Part shown: in pieces, positions 34,212 through 45,633 of the stretch
Layout: each line of letters begins with the position of its first letter
How positions within the stretch are numbered: the first letter of the stretch is position 1
Assembly: GCF_001638985.1 (NCBI RefSeq)
Contig: NW_017265134.1
Location: forward strand, 310,001 to 374,000
Direction of reading: 5' to 3'
DNA: 64,000 nt
Source of the DNA: Phycomyces blakesleeanus NRRL 1555(-)
Lineage: Eukaryota > Mucoromycota > Mucoromycetes > Mucorales > Phycomycetaceae
Translations under genes and position numbers: made by a program
Notes under the pieces: model-generated
Database searches by the model: none
What the model saw: the letters and a program-made list of their open reading frames with translations, nothing else
What the model was told of the DNA's origin: nothing

Positions 34212-35947
34212 ATGCTTCATCTAATAATATCTGCCATCCAGGTAAGCATAAAGCCATACATAGATATATGTATTAATATAGAAAATAAATAAAAAAAAAA
34301 GAATGTTAAAAATCTCCCCCTTATTGATTCTTCAACTGACGGTGTTATAATATTATTATAATAAAATAGGCGGTTTTACAAGTTATGTTCATCGTCATCT
34401 TTGGATATGGTCTCACAAAACTTGATTATTTTACCCCAGAAAAACAAAAGGTATAATAATTTTCTTCAGCAATAAAGAAAGCACTTCACATCTAAAGAAA
34501 GTCAACCAAAATTTATAATGCTAATCTCCTGCATTTATTGTTATTATCATCACAATTTAAATAGTGGTTGTCAAGGCTCAACCTGGTATTCTTTACGCCA
34601 TGCTTGATGTTCAACAATATCGCTTCCGTTATATCATTCAACAAGCTGCTCACACTATGGCCAATCCCCGTATTTTATTTCACGTTCACTCTACTAGCCT
34701 ATCTAATTTCTCGGCTAGTGATGCGTTTTACGCGTCTTGATCCTTACTACCGTCCGTTTGTACTCGCCTGTGCCATGTTTGCCAACACAAATTCTCTTCC
34801 GGTAGCCATCATGTCGAGTCTGGCAGTGTCCGAGGCAGGCAAGGTTCTCTTTTGGAGTGCAGACGATACCCAAGAGACAGTTTCCGCAAGGTAATTACTA
34901 TTATTATTAAGAAAAACCAAGAACAAAAAAACATAGGACAAATCAGAGTAAATGTTTTTTCTTTAAATACAAATGATCGCAATACTAAATACACACATGT
35001 TTTTTTTTATAAAAAAATTATAAAGGGGTATCTCTTATATCCTATTCTTTTCAATGTTCTGCAATTTTGTTCGATGGTCTTATGGCTACAGCTTATTACA
35101 AAAGCACGACAGTGACGACAGTAGTAGCTTAGATAATAAGGATGAAGAATCTGTATCACCTTATGGTGCGACATCATCTCGCTCCCTATCGTCCCTATCG
35201 TCTCTCGACAGCGAAGTTGAGTACAGCAAGAAAATTGACAGACGACGAAGCTCCCACACCATCGCGTTTAATACGTCCAAATGTCTGAAAGGCGAAACCC
35301 AATCTCTACTTTCGTTTCCCAATATCGACCTTGACAATCGTTCGGTGTCTACTCAACACTGGGTTAACAAACACATTTTCAGCAAAGTCGTGTCCGTGGC
35401 ATCGACTTTCCACAGTTATATGTCCCCTCCTTTGTATGCAGCATTTTTCGGCCTTTTGATTGGTCTAGTGCCTTCTTTTAAGGATCTGATGTACAACCGC
35501 AGTGGGTTCCTTTATCCTTGTCTCACTAAAGCAATCGAATCCTGTGGTCGAGCTGCAGTACCCCTTACAATGGTCTGCCTTGGCTCTCAGCTCACTTCTA
35601 TTGCCGAATCCCAGGCGCCAACCGAAACAAACTCCAAGAAACCCGTATCTCTTGCCATTCTCATCAAGATGTTCATTGTTCCTCTAGTGGTCATTCCAAT
35701 GGTCATCATGTTTGCTCTGTACGGCAAAGTATTATCTGATGTTGCTACAGATCCTTGTTTCCTTTGTGTAATGATCTTGGTCAGTTGCTCACCAACTGCA
35801 GTAAATCTTTCGCAAATCACACAAGTCAGTGGGATGTACGAAGAAGAGATGCTACGATTATTGTTCTGGAGCTATGGCGTTTTTTGTGTACCCGTTTGTA
35901 CTTTTGTGGTATTTATTTCGCTTCTAATTGTAGACCATCTTTTATAA
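34212..35947 (+). CDS. Auxin-efflux-carrier-like (PIN-like, AEC family) membrane transporter
   Basis: Four exons: 34212-34241, 34370-34450, 34565-34890, 35026-35947; 452 aa. N-terminal helices: VLQVMFIVIFGYGLTKLDYF, NLVFFTPCLMFNNIASVI, WPIPVFYFTFTLLAYLISRL, and the conserved FANTNSLPVAIMSSL, the hallmark of the Mem_trans domain. A hydrophilic Ser-rich loop (about residues 165-255) follows, then the C-terminal helices: LYAAFFGLLIGLVPSFKDLM, CGRAAVPLTMVCLGSQL, FIVPLVVIPMVIMFALYG, and SCSPTAVNLSQITQVSGMYEEEM. Yeast relatives are of unclear function (Ecm3 class) and S. pombe members export amino acids. The substrate here is unknown; location is probably plasma membrane or ER. Confidence 0.9.
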
Positions 35948-36315
35948 ACTTGTACAGAAAAGAAAATTATATTAGTATTTTAGCCATACCTAACCTAATC
36001 CATTTGTTGCTATTTATTCGCTTACTTTTGTACATAATATCCTTGTTTGCTTTTTTTTATTGCCTTGTTCTTTTCCTTATCATTCATCCTTTCTTGTGCT
36101 TATGCATCTTTATATACATATTTGACTTTTTCTTCTAAATAATAACAATAACAATAATAAAGCTTATATAAAAAGAATCTTAAAAGGTAAATTGTTTTAT
36201 TGGAATCATCTTCTTTAAAGAGAAAAAGAAACAGAAACCCCCTCCCCCCCAATCGCTTGTCTAGATAGATAGGTAAATGGATAAATGGGTAAAAGGGTAT
36301 TCATACAAATCATAG
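35948..36315. other. Convergent 3' interval, transporter / SNF8
   Basis: 368 bp, T-rich downstream of the transporter stop, with AATAATAACAATAAC and AATAAAGCTT (polyadenylation-like) at about 36138-36164. No gene. Confidence 0.55.
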
Positions 36316-37725
36316 TTATTCGTCAAGTTTAAAGTAACTTGGTATCCAATACGTATCTACTTCTGCCTGATCATCTATCCATGCTAGTCCATCCTGTAGC
36401 AAGTGTTGCTATCAGTTATATACATACACAGACACAAGAAAAGCATAAATTTAGTTTATTTAGTGAGGTGATAATATTTGGTTATCTATGAGCATCCTTT
36501 CTATATATATATTATTTTTTAACTCACCAAACCAGTTTGTGTGCGAGCATCTTCCCATCCAAGACTTTGTTGAATCATGGGCCTGTTTACATAACCCTGC
36601 TTCTATGCAACCGAAAATACATTTGTAGGGATGTGTAGACACATCAATGTTCTCCGTGTCAATCCATGTTCTTAGATGTAAATGCAACCTGCATTTTTCT
36701 TTACTTGTTTCTGCTTTTGATGTTGTTATTGTTATAGTTGCTGTGTATTACCTGTGCAAGGAGTAGCAGTGCAGATTGATCTTTATCAAGCTCTTTTGGC
36801 ATGGATCGCACCATCTTACGTTCTCCTATTTCCAGAACCTCAAACCCACCACTCAAAGGTTTGAGTGTCTTTATGGCTCGTACTATATCATCCCTAAGTA
36901 GAACAAGGTGTATAAGGAGAAAACCTCAAGTTTCATGTTTTGTTCTGGTTTCAAATGTATCTTTCATATATATACAATCTCTTATTTACTTACATTGTAA
37001 TATCTTGTTTTTCTTGACGACCTTCTTTGCTCCTCGCGTTATCTAGGCGGCGCTTCAGATCACCCAACTCAGTTAATCCACCATCCCGTGTTCGGGTGGC
37101 CATACAACCTTCAATGATCTGAATCCCAAGTTCATAGTAAAAATCTCCTACTCCCAACAAGTCAGCCCAAAATCCTTTGTTTGCTGCAATAAAAATATTT
37201 GGTTTAGAGTCATGTATTTTAATTTTCATTTTCATTCTCTCTTTTTCTCTTTCTATATATATTATTACATGCAAGTGGATCTACTCCAATTGTAGCACAC
37301 ATTCGTTGGAAGTGGGATCTAAAGGTAGGATCCTTGCGAATATCTTTACGATGTTTCCATGCAAATTCTTCAAGATTTGATTTAAAGACTTCAATTTGAC
37401 TCTGAAGCTATCTCAACAAAGTTTTTGCGAGAAATCCCTATAATAGATAAATATATATGTTGACGTGCAAAAAAATTGTATGGATACATGTATAGACATA
37501 CACACACTACATACTGCACACTACACATTACACACACCTGTTCAAGTTCCTTGGCAGCAATAGAGTCTCCCACTTGTTGAAAGTCTTTCTGTGTTAACAT
37601 GCTCATTGTTATCACACTTTATTTCCCGAGAAATTATATTTTCAACATGTCCTATTTGTTCTTGTCATTACATCTAATTGCTTTCGATGCGTTGCATTCG
37701 CTAATCCAACTGGTCGTCGTCGCAT
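36316..37725 (-). CDS. SNF8: ESCRT-II subunit SNF8 / VPS22
   Basis: Seven exons: 37672-37725, 37538-37588, 37269-37407, 36994-37183, 36752-36893, 36528-36599, 36316-36393; 241 aa, close to the family norm. The N-terminus [16 protein letters not shown] matches the basic SNF8 start. Exon 3 gives the coiled segment [20 protein letters not shown] and [12 protein letters not shown]. Exon 4 gives [18 protein letters not shown], the most conserved block. Two winged-helix domains follow in exons 4-7, ending [22 protein letters not shown]8 with VPS25 and VPS36 forms ESCRT-II, which sorts ubiquitinated membrane cargo at endosomes. The start lies 223 bp from the divergent mL59 start, suggesting a shared promoter. 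Confidence 0.95.
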
Positions 37726-37948
37726 AGTAGAAAAGAATATTTAAGGGAAAAAGGCAAGAACACGCAAGATCAAAAGTCCGCCAAGGTCAGCTTTGTGAGT
37801 TCTAAAGAACCGTCACAAAAATACAGCAAGGTTGCGAATGACAAAAAAAATATAGGGCAGAAGAAACCTAGGCTGTTTTGTTTTTTTTTATTTTGTAAAA
37901 GAAAAAAATCCAACCCTTTCCTTTTCCGACCTACCAAAAACTGTCATA
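37726..37948. promoter_or_regulatory. Bidirectional promoter interval SNF8 / mL59
   Basis: Only 223 bp separate the two ATGs. The mL59 side has a poly-T/poly-A tract and CCAACCCTTTCC about 35 bp before the start. No TATA box is evident. A shared nucleosome-free region is the simplest inference. Confidence 0.5.
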
Positions 37949-38497
37949 ATGGCCAGTCATCGTGTATTTTCTCAAAAGTTTCTCCAAAAGCTGACAAAGC
38001 CTTTGGTTGAAGCCGACGTTACCCCACAACTTGTATTCAACGAAGCCAAGCAGAAGAGTTTCTGGAGACCCCCACAGGTCAGTCTGCGTCGCCAGAATGA
38101 TCTCCGCAAAGCATGTCTGCAGGAGGGCATCGATGCCTCTTCGATTGGTCTCGCTCCCGTTGCCCCTGCCAAACCCATGCGTTACAAGCCCAACAAGCTG
38201 GAGAAGCATGAACGCATGCGAGCCGAACGCCAGGCCAACATTCGCAAGAACCTCGAGAAGATGCCCCAGACTATTCAGGCCTGGAAGGAGGTAAATTACA
38301 AGACTTGTTTAAATAGGAAGAGCCATAAACAGAAACAAAAAGCCACACATACACAGACATAAGAATTTGAAAGAAAAAAAGAGAGAAAATAGATTATTGA
38401 ATCGAATTAAATTAAACGTGATTTATTAATTTACTCAATTATTTTATAGGACAAGCTCAAGGCTATTGCCAAGCAAAAGACCTCTATGCCTTTCTAG
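37949..38497 (+). CDS. Mitochondrial large-subunit ribosomal protein mL59 (MRPL25-like)
   Basis: Two exons, 37949-38290 and 38450-38497; 129 aa. The sequence shows the mL59 pattern: QKFLQKLTKPLVEADVTPQL, then KSFWRPPQVSLRRQNDLRKA with Trp/Pro-Pro and the S-L-R-R-Q core, LQEGIDASSIGLAP, and a basic helix KLEKHERMRAERQANIRKNL. The C-terminus PQTIQAWKE|DKLKAIAKQKTSMPF closes the protein. mL59 belongs to the mitochondrial 54S subunit and is specific to fungi in this form; it enters mitochondria with a weak, basic N-terminus. Assignment is by motif recall, so a related mitoribosomal protein is the main alternative. Confidence 0.78.
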
Positions 38498-38759
38498 ACG
38501 AAACGAAACCACGTCACACCAAATTCCATCAGATCAGACTAGACCAGACCAGACGAAACCAAACCAAACCAAACAAAACAAAAAAATCAATAATACACAC
38601 ACATCATACACTCATTTTACAAAGTTCGACATTTAAGAAAGTATTATTTTATATACAGCATCGATAAAAAGGCAGCATAGTTATTGGGTCTATGTACATG
38701 TATTTGGTGCTATTTGGTGGAAATTATGGGATATATATAGATGCGCTAGGGTGTATATG
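38498..38759. other. mL59 3' region up to the transposon
   Basis: It contains (CCAGA/CCAAA)n tracts just after the stop codon (about 38540-38585) and A/T-rich sequence. It includes the mL59 3' untranslated region; no gene. Confidence 0.5.
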
Positions 38760-38761
38760 TA

Positions 38762-40869
38762 CAGTGCCTTTGACATCAATTTGTTAAAGTTAGAATCATT
38801 TTAGACTTTAGTATAAAATGTTTTATTTGTAGGGAGCCGGAGGCTCTGGTTTATTAGTGGGAATCTACGCTGCAAGCAATAGAGGAAGTTACGACTTGTT
38901 TTTGGGCTTTCTATTTCCCTTTAGCTTTGTGTTATACACATTCTATGTGTATAGGAAGAGGAAGCAAAAGGTAGAATATATTAAGGTCAATTTCGCTTTT
39001 GAGACAATCGAGAATAGTAAAGGTGGTGAATATGGTAACAGAGGAGACAAAAGGAACTTGTTCGAAAATCGATATCTAGTGAGGGCGCCATATAGCCAGC
39101 ATGGTTCCGCCAAAAACCGAAGCAGCAGGAAGGACTGGATCGATAGTATGAATGAAGGTGAAGGATTAAATAATCGAAGAGAGAAAATCAAAATGGTAGG
39201 TACCACTGTTCGAAAAGACTACAAGGTCAAAATATATGACCAGACAGAAAGTTTATTATAACAATTGAAGAGAAAGTGCGTTTAAGTGTCAAGAGAGTGA
39301 AACCGAAAGACACAGGGCGGGTTTGGGAAGGCCAGAGGGATCTATAATGCAAGCGGGGTTAACAAAGGATTTTTTAGTATATGAAACAGAACAAAATATG
39401 ATGACCACCGTGAGGTAAAGAAAAGGACCAAGACCGACTGAGTTGATGAGGCAGAAGAGTGGGACTGATGGGTTTGGAGATTCTAGAATGAAAATTGTAG
39501 AGAAGACAGAAAGATGGAGCGGACAAACGATGTTAAAGTACGCCGGGAACAAGCACATTCAATGGTGGTCGTACTTCGACGGTTGGGCGGCATGTTACAG
39601 GAAGGTACGTTGAGCGAAAGGGCGAATATAGAGCTTCTCTAAGAGCTGGCGGAGAACAATAAGGCAAAAAAGTAATTGGCGGAAAGGACGTTGAGCAAGC
39701 AAACCAATATTGTAGTATAAAGTCAATTACATTTTTTTATTGCTTCAATTTTCGTTTTATTGGAACTCAATTTGCGTTATTGTGCGACCCAAGCTTAGTT
39801 TCTGTCATGTTCAAATTACGCTTTTGTCATGGGGAATGGAACAATATCCTGGTTGAGCAGTTTTGCACATTCGAAGACTGGAACTAGAAGAATCTCTTAC
39901 TAGTATTACTTAATTTTAACTCCCATGCCTTCGGGTGGACAGTTCAATCAATAAACAATACAAAAATAAAATAAAAATATCCTGGTTGAAGTTTGTAAGA
40001 ATCATTACATGTTAATGCTTAATTATATACACAATATGAAAAGAGCTCACGAAGGTCCAAAATATTATTATTATTTATTTAATAAATTTACTTTTTTTTA
40101 TTCAAAAACTATATCTTTATATTGCTATGTTCTTAGACATGGGTTGTTAAGTGAAGGGAGACAAACTGAAATAAGTTTAAGAGGTTGTGCTCTTGATTCA
40201 TCGGAACATAAATGTTATTTTAGCTACTGGCATGAGACTATTCGAATATCTTGGACGTTTAAAAGTCTTCTATTTTATAAAAGCTTTTACCAAAGGACCA
40301 ATTAGTCTATATGCAGTCCCTTTGGGAGCGCATGCCTACCAGGTTTTTTGTCCTTCAAAAGACTAACAATTTCGTTGATGTCTTCTTTTGTCCTATACGC
40401 CAGTCCAAATATGACATCCTGGACATTTGCTGGTCAACTGCCTTCAAAAGCGTCTCGTGTGTAGTAGTTATATCTCAGGTGTGCTCGCGCTTGTCGGTGG
40501 AGAAAATGATCCCTCTTCTGACCACTTTGTAATACGTTGATCTACCCTTCCCCAAACACACACAAGCTCTAGGCATGACCTCCACAATACATGCCATTTG
40601 GCGGGCACACTGGGCCTGCGTTACGAATGAACAACATTTTCTTCCTGGAGTGATAACGGTTAGGACACTAGTGTTGATATGCTTTTTCTTAGAATAAGCC
40701 TTTGTCATTCATTTCTCTCTTTCTTTCTCCACAAATACTCTTTTGCAATACCGCGACCTTTTTTTTTCAGGTATATAAACAAATCGCTCAGTGTTTTTGC
40801 ATTGAAGCCGACCAATAAATACAAAAAATAATAATATTTAATTTGTGCAAATTGATGCCGGAGGCACTG
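38762..40869. mobile_element. Tc1/mariner-like DNA transposon, 2.1 kb, decayed
   Basis: It is flanked by TA (38760-38761 and 40870-40871). The left end is CAGTGCCTTTGACATCAATTTG and the reverse complement of the right end is CAGTGCCTCCGGCATCAATTTG: three differences in 22 bases. The terminal CAGTGCC is shared with the 2.9-kb element, but the inner repeat differs, so it is a separate family. On the minus strand a frame at 40475-40708 has a helix-turn-helix-like TQAQCARQMACIVEVM...KGRSTYYKVVRRG stretch, and farther on, after stops, CSDESRA resembles the second catalytic Asp region of Tc1 transposases. A plus-strand frame of about 130 codons ending at 39261 has no recognisable domain. I regard the transposase as broken. 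Confidence 0.75.
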
Positions 40870-40886
40870 TATGCGTGTATTTTTTT

Positions 40887-42760
40887 TTAGGTAGAAGGAG
40901 TGGGAGCATCGGCTGTGACAATAGTGCGACTAGCAAAGGCAAGAATCCATTTCATGTTGGTTAGCATGTATTTTAGTGCCTTTGTCCAGAGTTCTTCTTG
41001 GTTGAATTGAAGACGTATAGACAATTCACCAATCTTGTCCTTGTTAATTCGATAAGGCAATCGCAGACTCTTGTCCCTTTCTTCAGCAAAATCTGTGAGT
41101 TGTTTAAGGCAGTTGAGAATGGCAACCATTGCGTGGTCAAACCGACGGTTGAGGAACATGCGGTTGATCCCAAAGTCACCTGAGCCGTACCTGATTTTGA
41201 AGAATGTTTAGTTTCTGATGGTGTTGAGTGGATCTCTATTTCCTCATTTTCGCTCACAGTTCATAAGACAGTACGCTGTCACCGTCAATCTTTTCAACTC
41301 TTGAGAATGACCCCATGGGCACCAAACGATACCTAAAAAAAAGAAGGGAAAGAAAAAAATCGTACACAAATACATGTCAAAATGTGGAAGATTGAAATTG
41401 TATCCATCGATAGTAAGCGAAAAGGTTTCTTTACGTTTGGAACTGGAATTTAAGTTTGTTGGCTACAGTGTACAGTAGTAACAATGTTTGCCCCCAAGCT
41501 GCATTAACTTCTGCCCACTCTACCTACAAAAAAATACAAATATACACACAATAATTAGATTTTTTTGTAGTCTACGAAAGATATCGTTTAGTCTTACCGA
41601 ATGGGAGCCAAGCCTACCAAGTCTGAAGCCGTTAATAGTTCCGAATGGCCCATCGTGTGAGATTGAAAAGGCATCGTTGTAAACAACTGTCTTTTGGAGT
41701 CTTTCGTACTGTTTCACATCATGATCGTATTTCAAATTGATAGAATCCCGTTGATTTTGAAAACTCTGCAGTTTGAGTTGATATGAATTACTCTTTTCCC
41801 AAAATGCCTCATCCCGTTTATTTAATTCCTTCATCTCTTCTTCCATTGCTGCAAGCTGTTTTGCCAGTGCATCTCGTTTATCTTCTTCTTCTTTCAAGAG
41901 ATCTGTCACTTTTTCTTCTTGCACTACAAGCTTAAAACAGTAATAGTTTTTACCGTTCAATCCATAAATTATTATTTTAGAATTGTAATATATATATATT
42001 AATGGCTGATAACCTTCCTCTTATCTTCTTCCTTACATCTTTTACTTGTTTTACAAGTTCTTTTTCTTCATCTTGGCTTACTTTCCCATCCTTTACTTTC
42101 TTGAGAAAATCAATATAATAATCCCTTTCTCGCCCCACATCTTCTAATTGTTTTTCCAGACTCTCCAAAAGCATATCGGTGCACTCGTGGCACATAGGAT
42201 GATCCACACTTGATTTTGATGACATGAGATCAAATAATCGCTTTGCTACCCTGAGCCGATGGGTTAAATTATTATTGCGTTGGGTTTGCCACTGTTTCTC
42301 GTCTGTAGCAGGTACAGTTTGGGGTTGTAAAAGTGGTTGTCCGGATGTGGAGGTCTGGTTTGGCGGTGTTGCCTGGGACCGAGACAGGACAACAAAGGAA
42401 TCTGAAGGCCCGCCATTGAATATCTCACGGCTGTGTTTACCTGAACGTGGTTGCGTCTGTTGGGTTCCAATGACACGATGATGAAGTGGTTTGAGATTGT
42501 TAGACTGGCTACCATCCTGAATCTGTAGTGTGTTAGATTTTGTTTTCCTGTTTTGCTTTTGATATTGTTCTTCTGCAAGGAGGGGAGCTGCGCAGATATA
42601 ATAAAATTAAGTAAATTAAGCAAATAAAATGAACAATTAAATGAAAACTCGGTATAAAACTCTCACCCATTAACATGTCTGCAGTAGCGTCATCAAGATC
42701 TGCGAGTGAATCATCAATCCGAAGTGATTGGCCACATCGATTACAATGAAATGCTTGCAT
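40887..42760 (-). CDS. ATG6: Beclin 1 / Atg6 (Vps30) autophagy and vacuolar-sorting protein
   Basis: Six exons: 42667-42760, 42037-42587, 41598-41930, 41435-41523, 41258-41332, 40887-41190; 481 aa. The N-terminus has CNRCGQSL, then a Gln/Asn/Pro-rich region with [11 protein letters not shown], as in Beclin. A CHEC-type pair (HPMCHECTD) precedes the coiled coil (residues about 190-310, many E/K/Q heptads). The evolutionarily conserved domain runs from [22 protein letters not shown] through [19 protein letters not shown] to [18 protein letters not shown] and [15 protein letters not shown]. It acts in PI3-kinase complexes I and II with Vps34, Vps15 and Atg14 or Vps38. Exon 2's donor was set at the phase-0 GTAAGG. 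The stop codon is only 15 bp from the neighbouring transposon. Confidence 0.95.
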
Positions 42761-42987
42761 AATAGTTAAAAGCAGTATAGGAATAAATTTATAATATAAA
42801 AGAGACAGAGAGAAATATAGAGTGACGGTCTGTCCTGCAGCTTTACAAAGCACAAAGAAAAAAAAGAGAGGCAAAGAGAGACAAAAAGGGATGTTGCGAT
42901 ACGTCACCTCTATTTTATTTTGTAATGTACATTTATGGATTGAATTGAATATAATAATCTTTATTAAATTGGGATAGAGAGGAGAAT

Positions 42988-44526
42988 TTATAACGTAGTG
43001 TCTTCTGGGTCGTAATTGTCGTTGATGAGTCTGTAAACATATGTTGGTGGTGCTGATCCTCTACGTATATATTTAAAGAATAACCATTAGTTCATTTGTA
43101 CTCCCCAGTTAAAAAATGAAAAATGAAAAATGAAGAATCTTACAAGTTGTGAACAAACAGACTGACAAGTTCTGGAGAGACATAGTCATAGTATGGATTG
43201 GATACTGCTACCTTGTCTACCAAAGAACCTTGTTGGAAATCAAGAACACTGTTGGGTGCAACAGTGACGTTGAATGCATCGGCATCATAAGCAAATAATG
43301 GAGAAAGCTTGTAAAGAGCAGTGCAGACAAGCACAGGTGTTGAATGGTGCTTGGCAGCAGCAGCCAACAAATGAGATCCAGTCACAGACACAAGACCTCC
43401 ATTGGCAAGTACAGCGTGAGCACTCAAAACAACTTTGTTGACTCTTGGCATAGCAGCAAAGATTGCAGAGTCCACAATAACTGTAGTGTCAATTCCAGCA
43501 GCTGAAAGTGCAATAGCCATTTGGTGTCCTTGATAACTTTTTTTAAAGAAAAAACGTAGAGCAATTATTGAATATTCGATCCAATTTCCAATATCCAATC
43601 TCTAATCTTCGATCTTCAATCTGCTTTATCTCTTTAAATGCACATTGTACTCACGTAGGAGAAGTCTCGGCCACAATGACTTGGAACTTGCGGTGTTCTG
43701 CTGCTCTGCGGAGGAACTTTTCTACTGTTCGTGATCTACCAATTGTCATGATCACTTCATTTGCATGAATATAATCCACAGCCTGATCAGCGATCCCCTT
43801 ATAGACACTCTCAAGATCTGCAATAATCTCTTCGTTGATTTCCTGAATAATCAATGGTTTCAAGTTGTAGTTTGCCTTTTTCTCGTCACTCTTTGGCCCA
43901 ACATCAGCCAGTAGTCTAAACATTGATGATTGGGTGATCAAAGGAGGGCGTTCGTTGAGCGAACTGACAATACTGCTGGTTGAGGACTGAATTTTGCCCT
44001 TCACAGGGACGTCTTCGTCTTCAGAAGTGTATCCTTCACTTTCATTTTCATCCACATCTGCAACACCGTCTGTTTCCAATTCACCTTGGGCCACTTCACG
44101 AATAACTTTGAGAACGCGTCGGACAATGTTACCAACTGCCAACTCTATGTATTGTAATAATATTAAATTCGTTGATACAATGAAAATTCTTATAATCTCT
44201 CTTCCTCTTCCTCTTTCTCTACATGTACACATGTGTATATATATGTGCACGCATTCTTCGGTACCTTTGGGTTGGGCCATGGCAAGCCTTCCACCAAGTT
44301 CGGTAATTGTTTCAATGATAGAATTGACATCTTTCCATCGAGTGGTTGAGACTGCTTGTCGCAGTAAAACTGCGGTTTCTTTGGCTACTTCATACGAGCC
44401 AATCACTTGACTTGGTTGACGGTTTTAGTCGTGGAATACCACTTTAGCGTCCATCCATAATTACCGTCTCTTGAGGCGTGAAATGAAGCTTTCGACCTGA
44501 GCCTCGAGGGCAGTTGGAAGGAGCAT
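42988..44526 (-). CDS. GCD7: Translation initiation factor eIF2B beta subunit (GCD7)
   Basis: Five exons: 44465-44526, 44265-44410, 43655-44144, 43144-43536, 42988-43060; 387 aa. The N-terminal helical part reads VESFISRLKRRQVIGSYEVAKETA and VLLRQAVSTTRW. The Rossmann-like eIF2B domain includes IMTIGRSRTVEKFL, VIVAETSPTYQGHQMA, VVLSAHAVLANGGLVSVTGS and VLVCTALYKLSPLF, then the beta-specific ending NPYYDYVSPELVSLFVHN and YRLINDNYDPEDT. With alpha and delta it forms the regulatory core of the eIF2 guanine-nucleotide exchange factor, the target of phospho-eIF2 in stress. A Glu/Asp/Ser-rich insert (about residues 105-155) is longer than usual. The NPYYDYV-ending distinguishes beta from alpha and delta. 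It lies 227 bp upstream of ATG6 on the same strand. Confidence 0.95.
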
Positions 44527-45633
44527 AAGGACTGTTTTTTGGAGAAGAGTACTTATTTTTTTGAGCAAAAGAGTTTTGTGTTGTCTGAGCAAAAGAAGTA
44601 AGCGTGACGTGGATTTTCACGTGACAAGAACATGGCTAAAAAAAAGTAATTTTTGTGAGCATTAAAGGAGCTTGATCCCTTTTCTATTCCAATCCTGTTG
44701 GGTGCTGTGCTGTGTTCTGTAGGGTAGTGAAATATAGTATATTCAAGTGTAGTCTACTGTAGTCTAGCGTAACATACTTTATTGTAGCGTTGTGTATGTT
44801 GTGCATATTATGTAGGCTATGTGATGTGTGCTGCTTATTGTATGTGGATTTCAAAATAGAAAAGAATGAAGTAATGAATAGCAGATTTCACGCGTGAAAA
44901 TCTGATCTTATGTATTATAGTATATTTCTCTATTTTTCGCATGGCATTTGCACACGCAAAAAATAGTGATAAAATAAAAAAAAACAGACTATAATATTTA
45001 TATAAATATATAAATATATAAATATAAAAGTTTAATTGTGATTTTTGGGCTTGGAAACAATTTCACATTGACTATTTTTGGAAAGTTTGCATGGTTGTTT
45101 GACAAGCCATGTCATCAAAATAATTTGTATTTGCCTCATGTCAAACCTGTTTCATGCGCCAGGCACTCGGGAAACAATCAAGACAAAAAAATTAAACAAA
45201 AAGTGAGTACAGAGAACTTAATAATAATATTAATAATACTAAGAATAATGGTAATGGTAATGTTAATGTTAATGGTAATGATAATAATGGTAATGATAAT
45301 GATAATGATAATAATGATAATGATTATATATGAAGAAGAAAGAGAGAAAAAAAGAACTAAATACCAATACAAAATGAGATAATAACAAAGCAAGAGTGGG
45401 ATTAAATATACATGAGAAAAAATAGAGAGAGAGTGTGTGTAAAAAAAAAGACTATTCATAAAGAAGGAAGAAAGGGTAGCATAGAATTACAAATTTCATA
45501 GGAGTGAGATGCAGGAAAGAAGAAAAAGGTAAAGGGGGGGGAGTTTGGGGGAAAGGGAAGGGGAAGGGAAGGGGGAGATAATTTTGTGAGAGAATGGCAT
45601 TTTTGCTTTTGTTTTTTGTTTTTTGGTTAATTT
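44527..45633. other. Intergenic region eIF2B beta / TALE homeobox B
   Basis: 1.1 kb without a supported gene. (AATGGTAATGATAATG)-type repeats span about 45240-45325, and purine-rich G tracts (GGGGGGGAG, GGGAAGGGG) are at about 45533-45573. ORFs on either strand just translate the repeat. The mirrored TAGTGTAGTCTACTGTAGTCTAGCGTA stretch at about 44745-44772 has internal repetition only. Confidence 0.55.
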
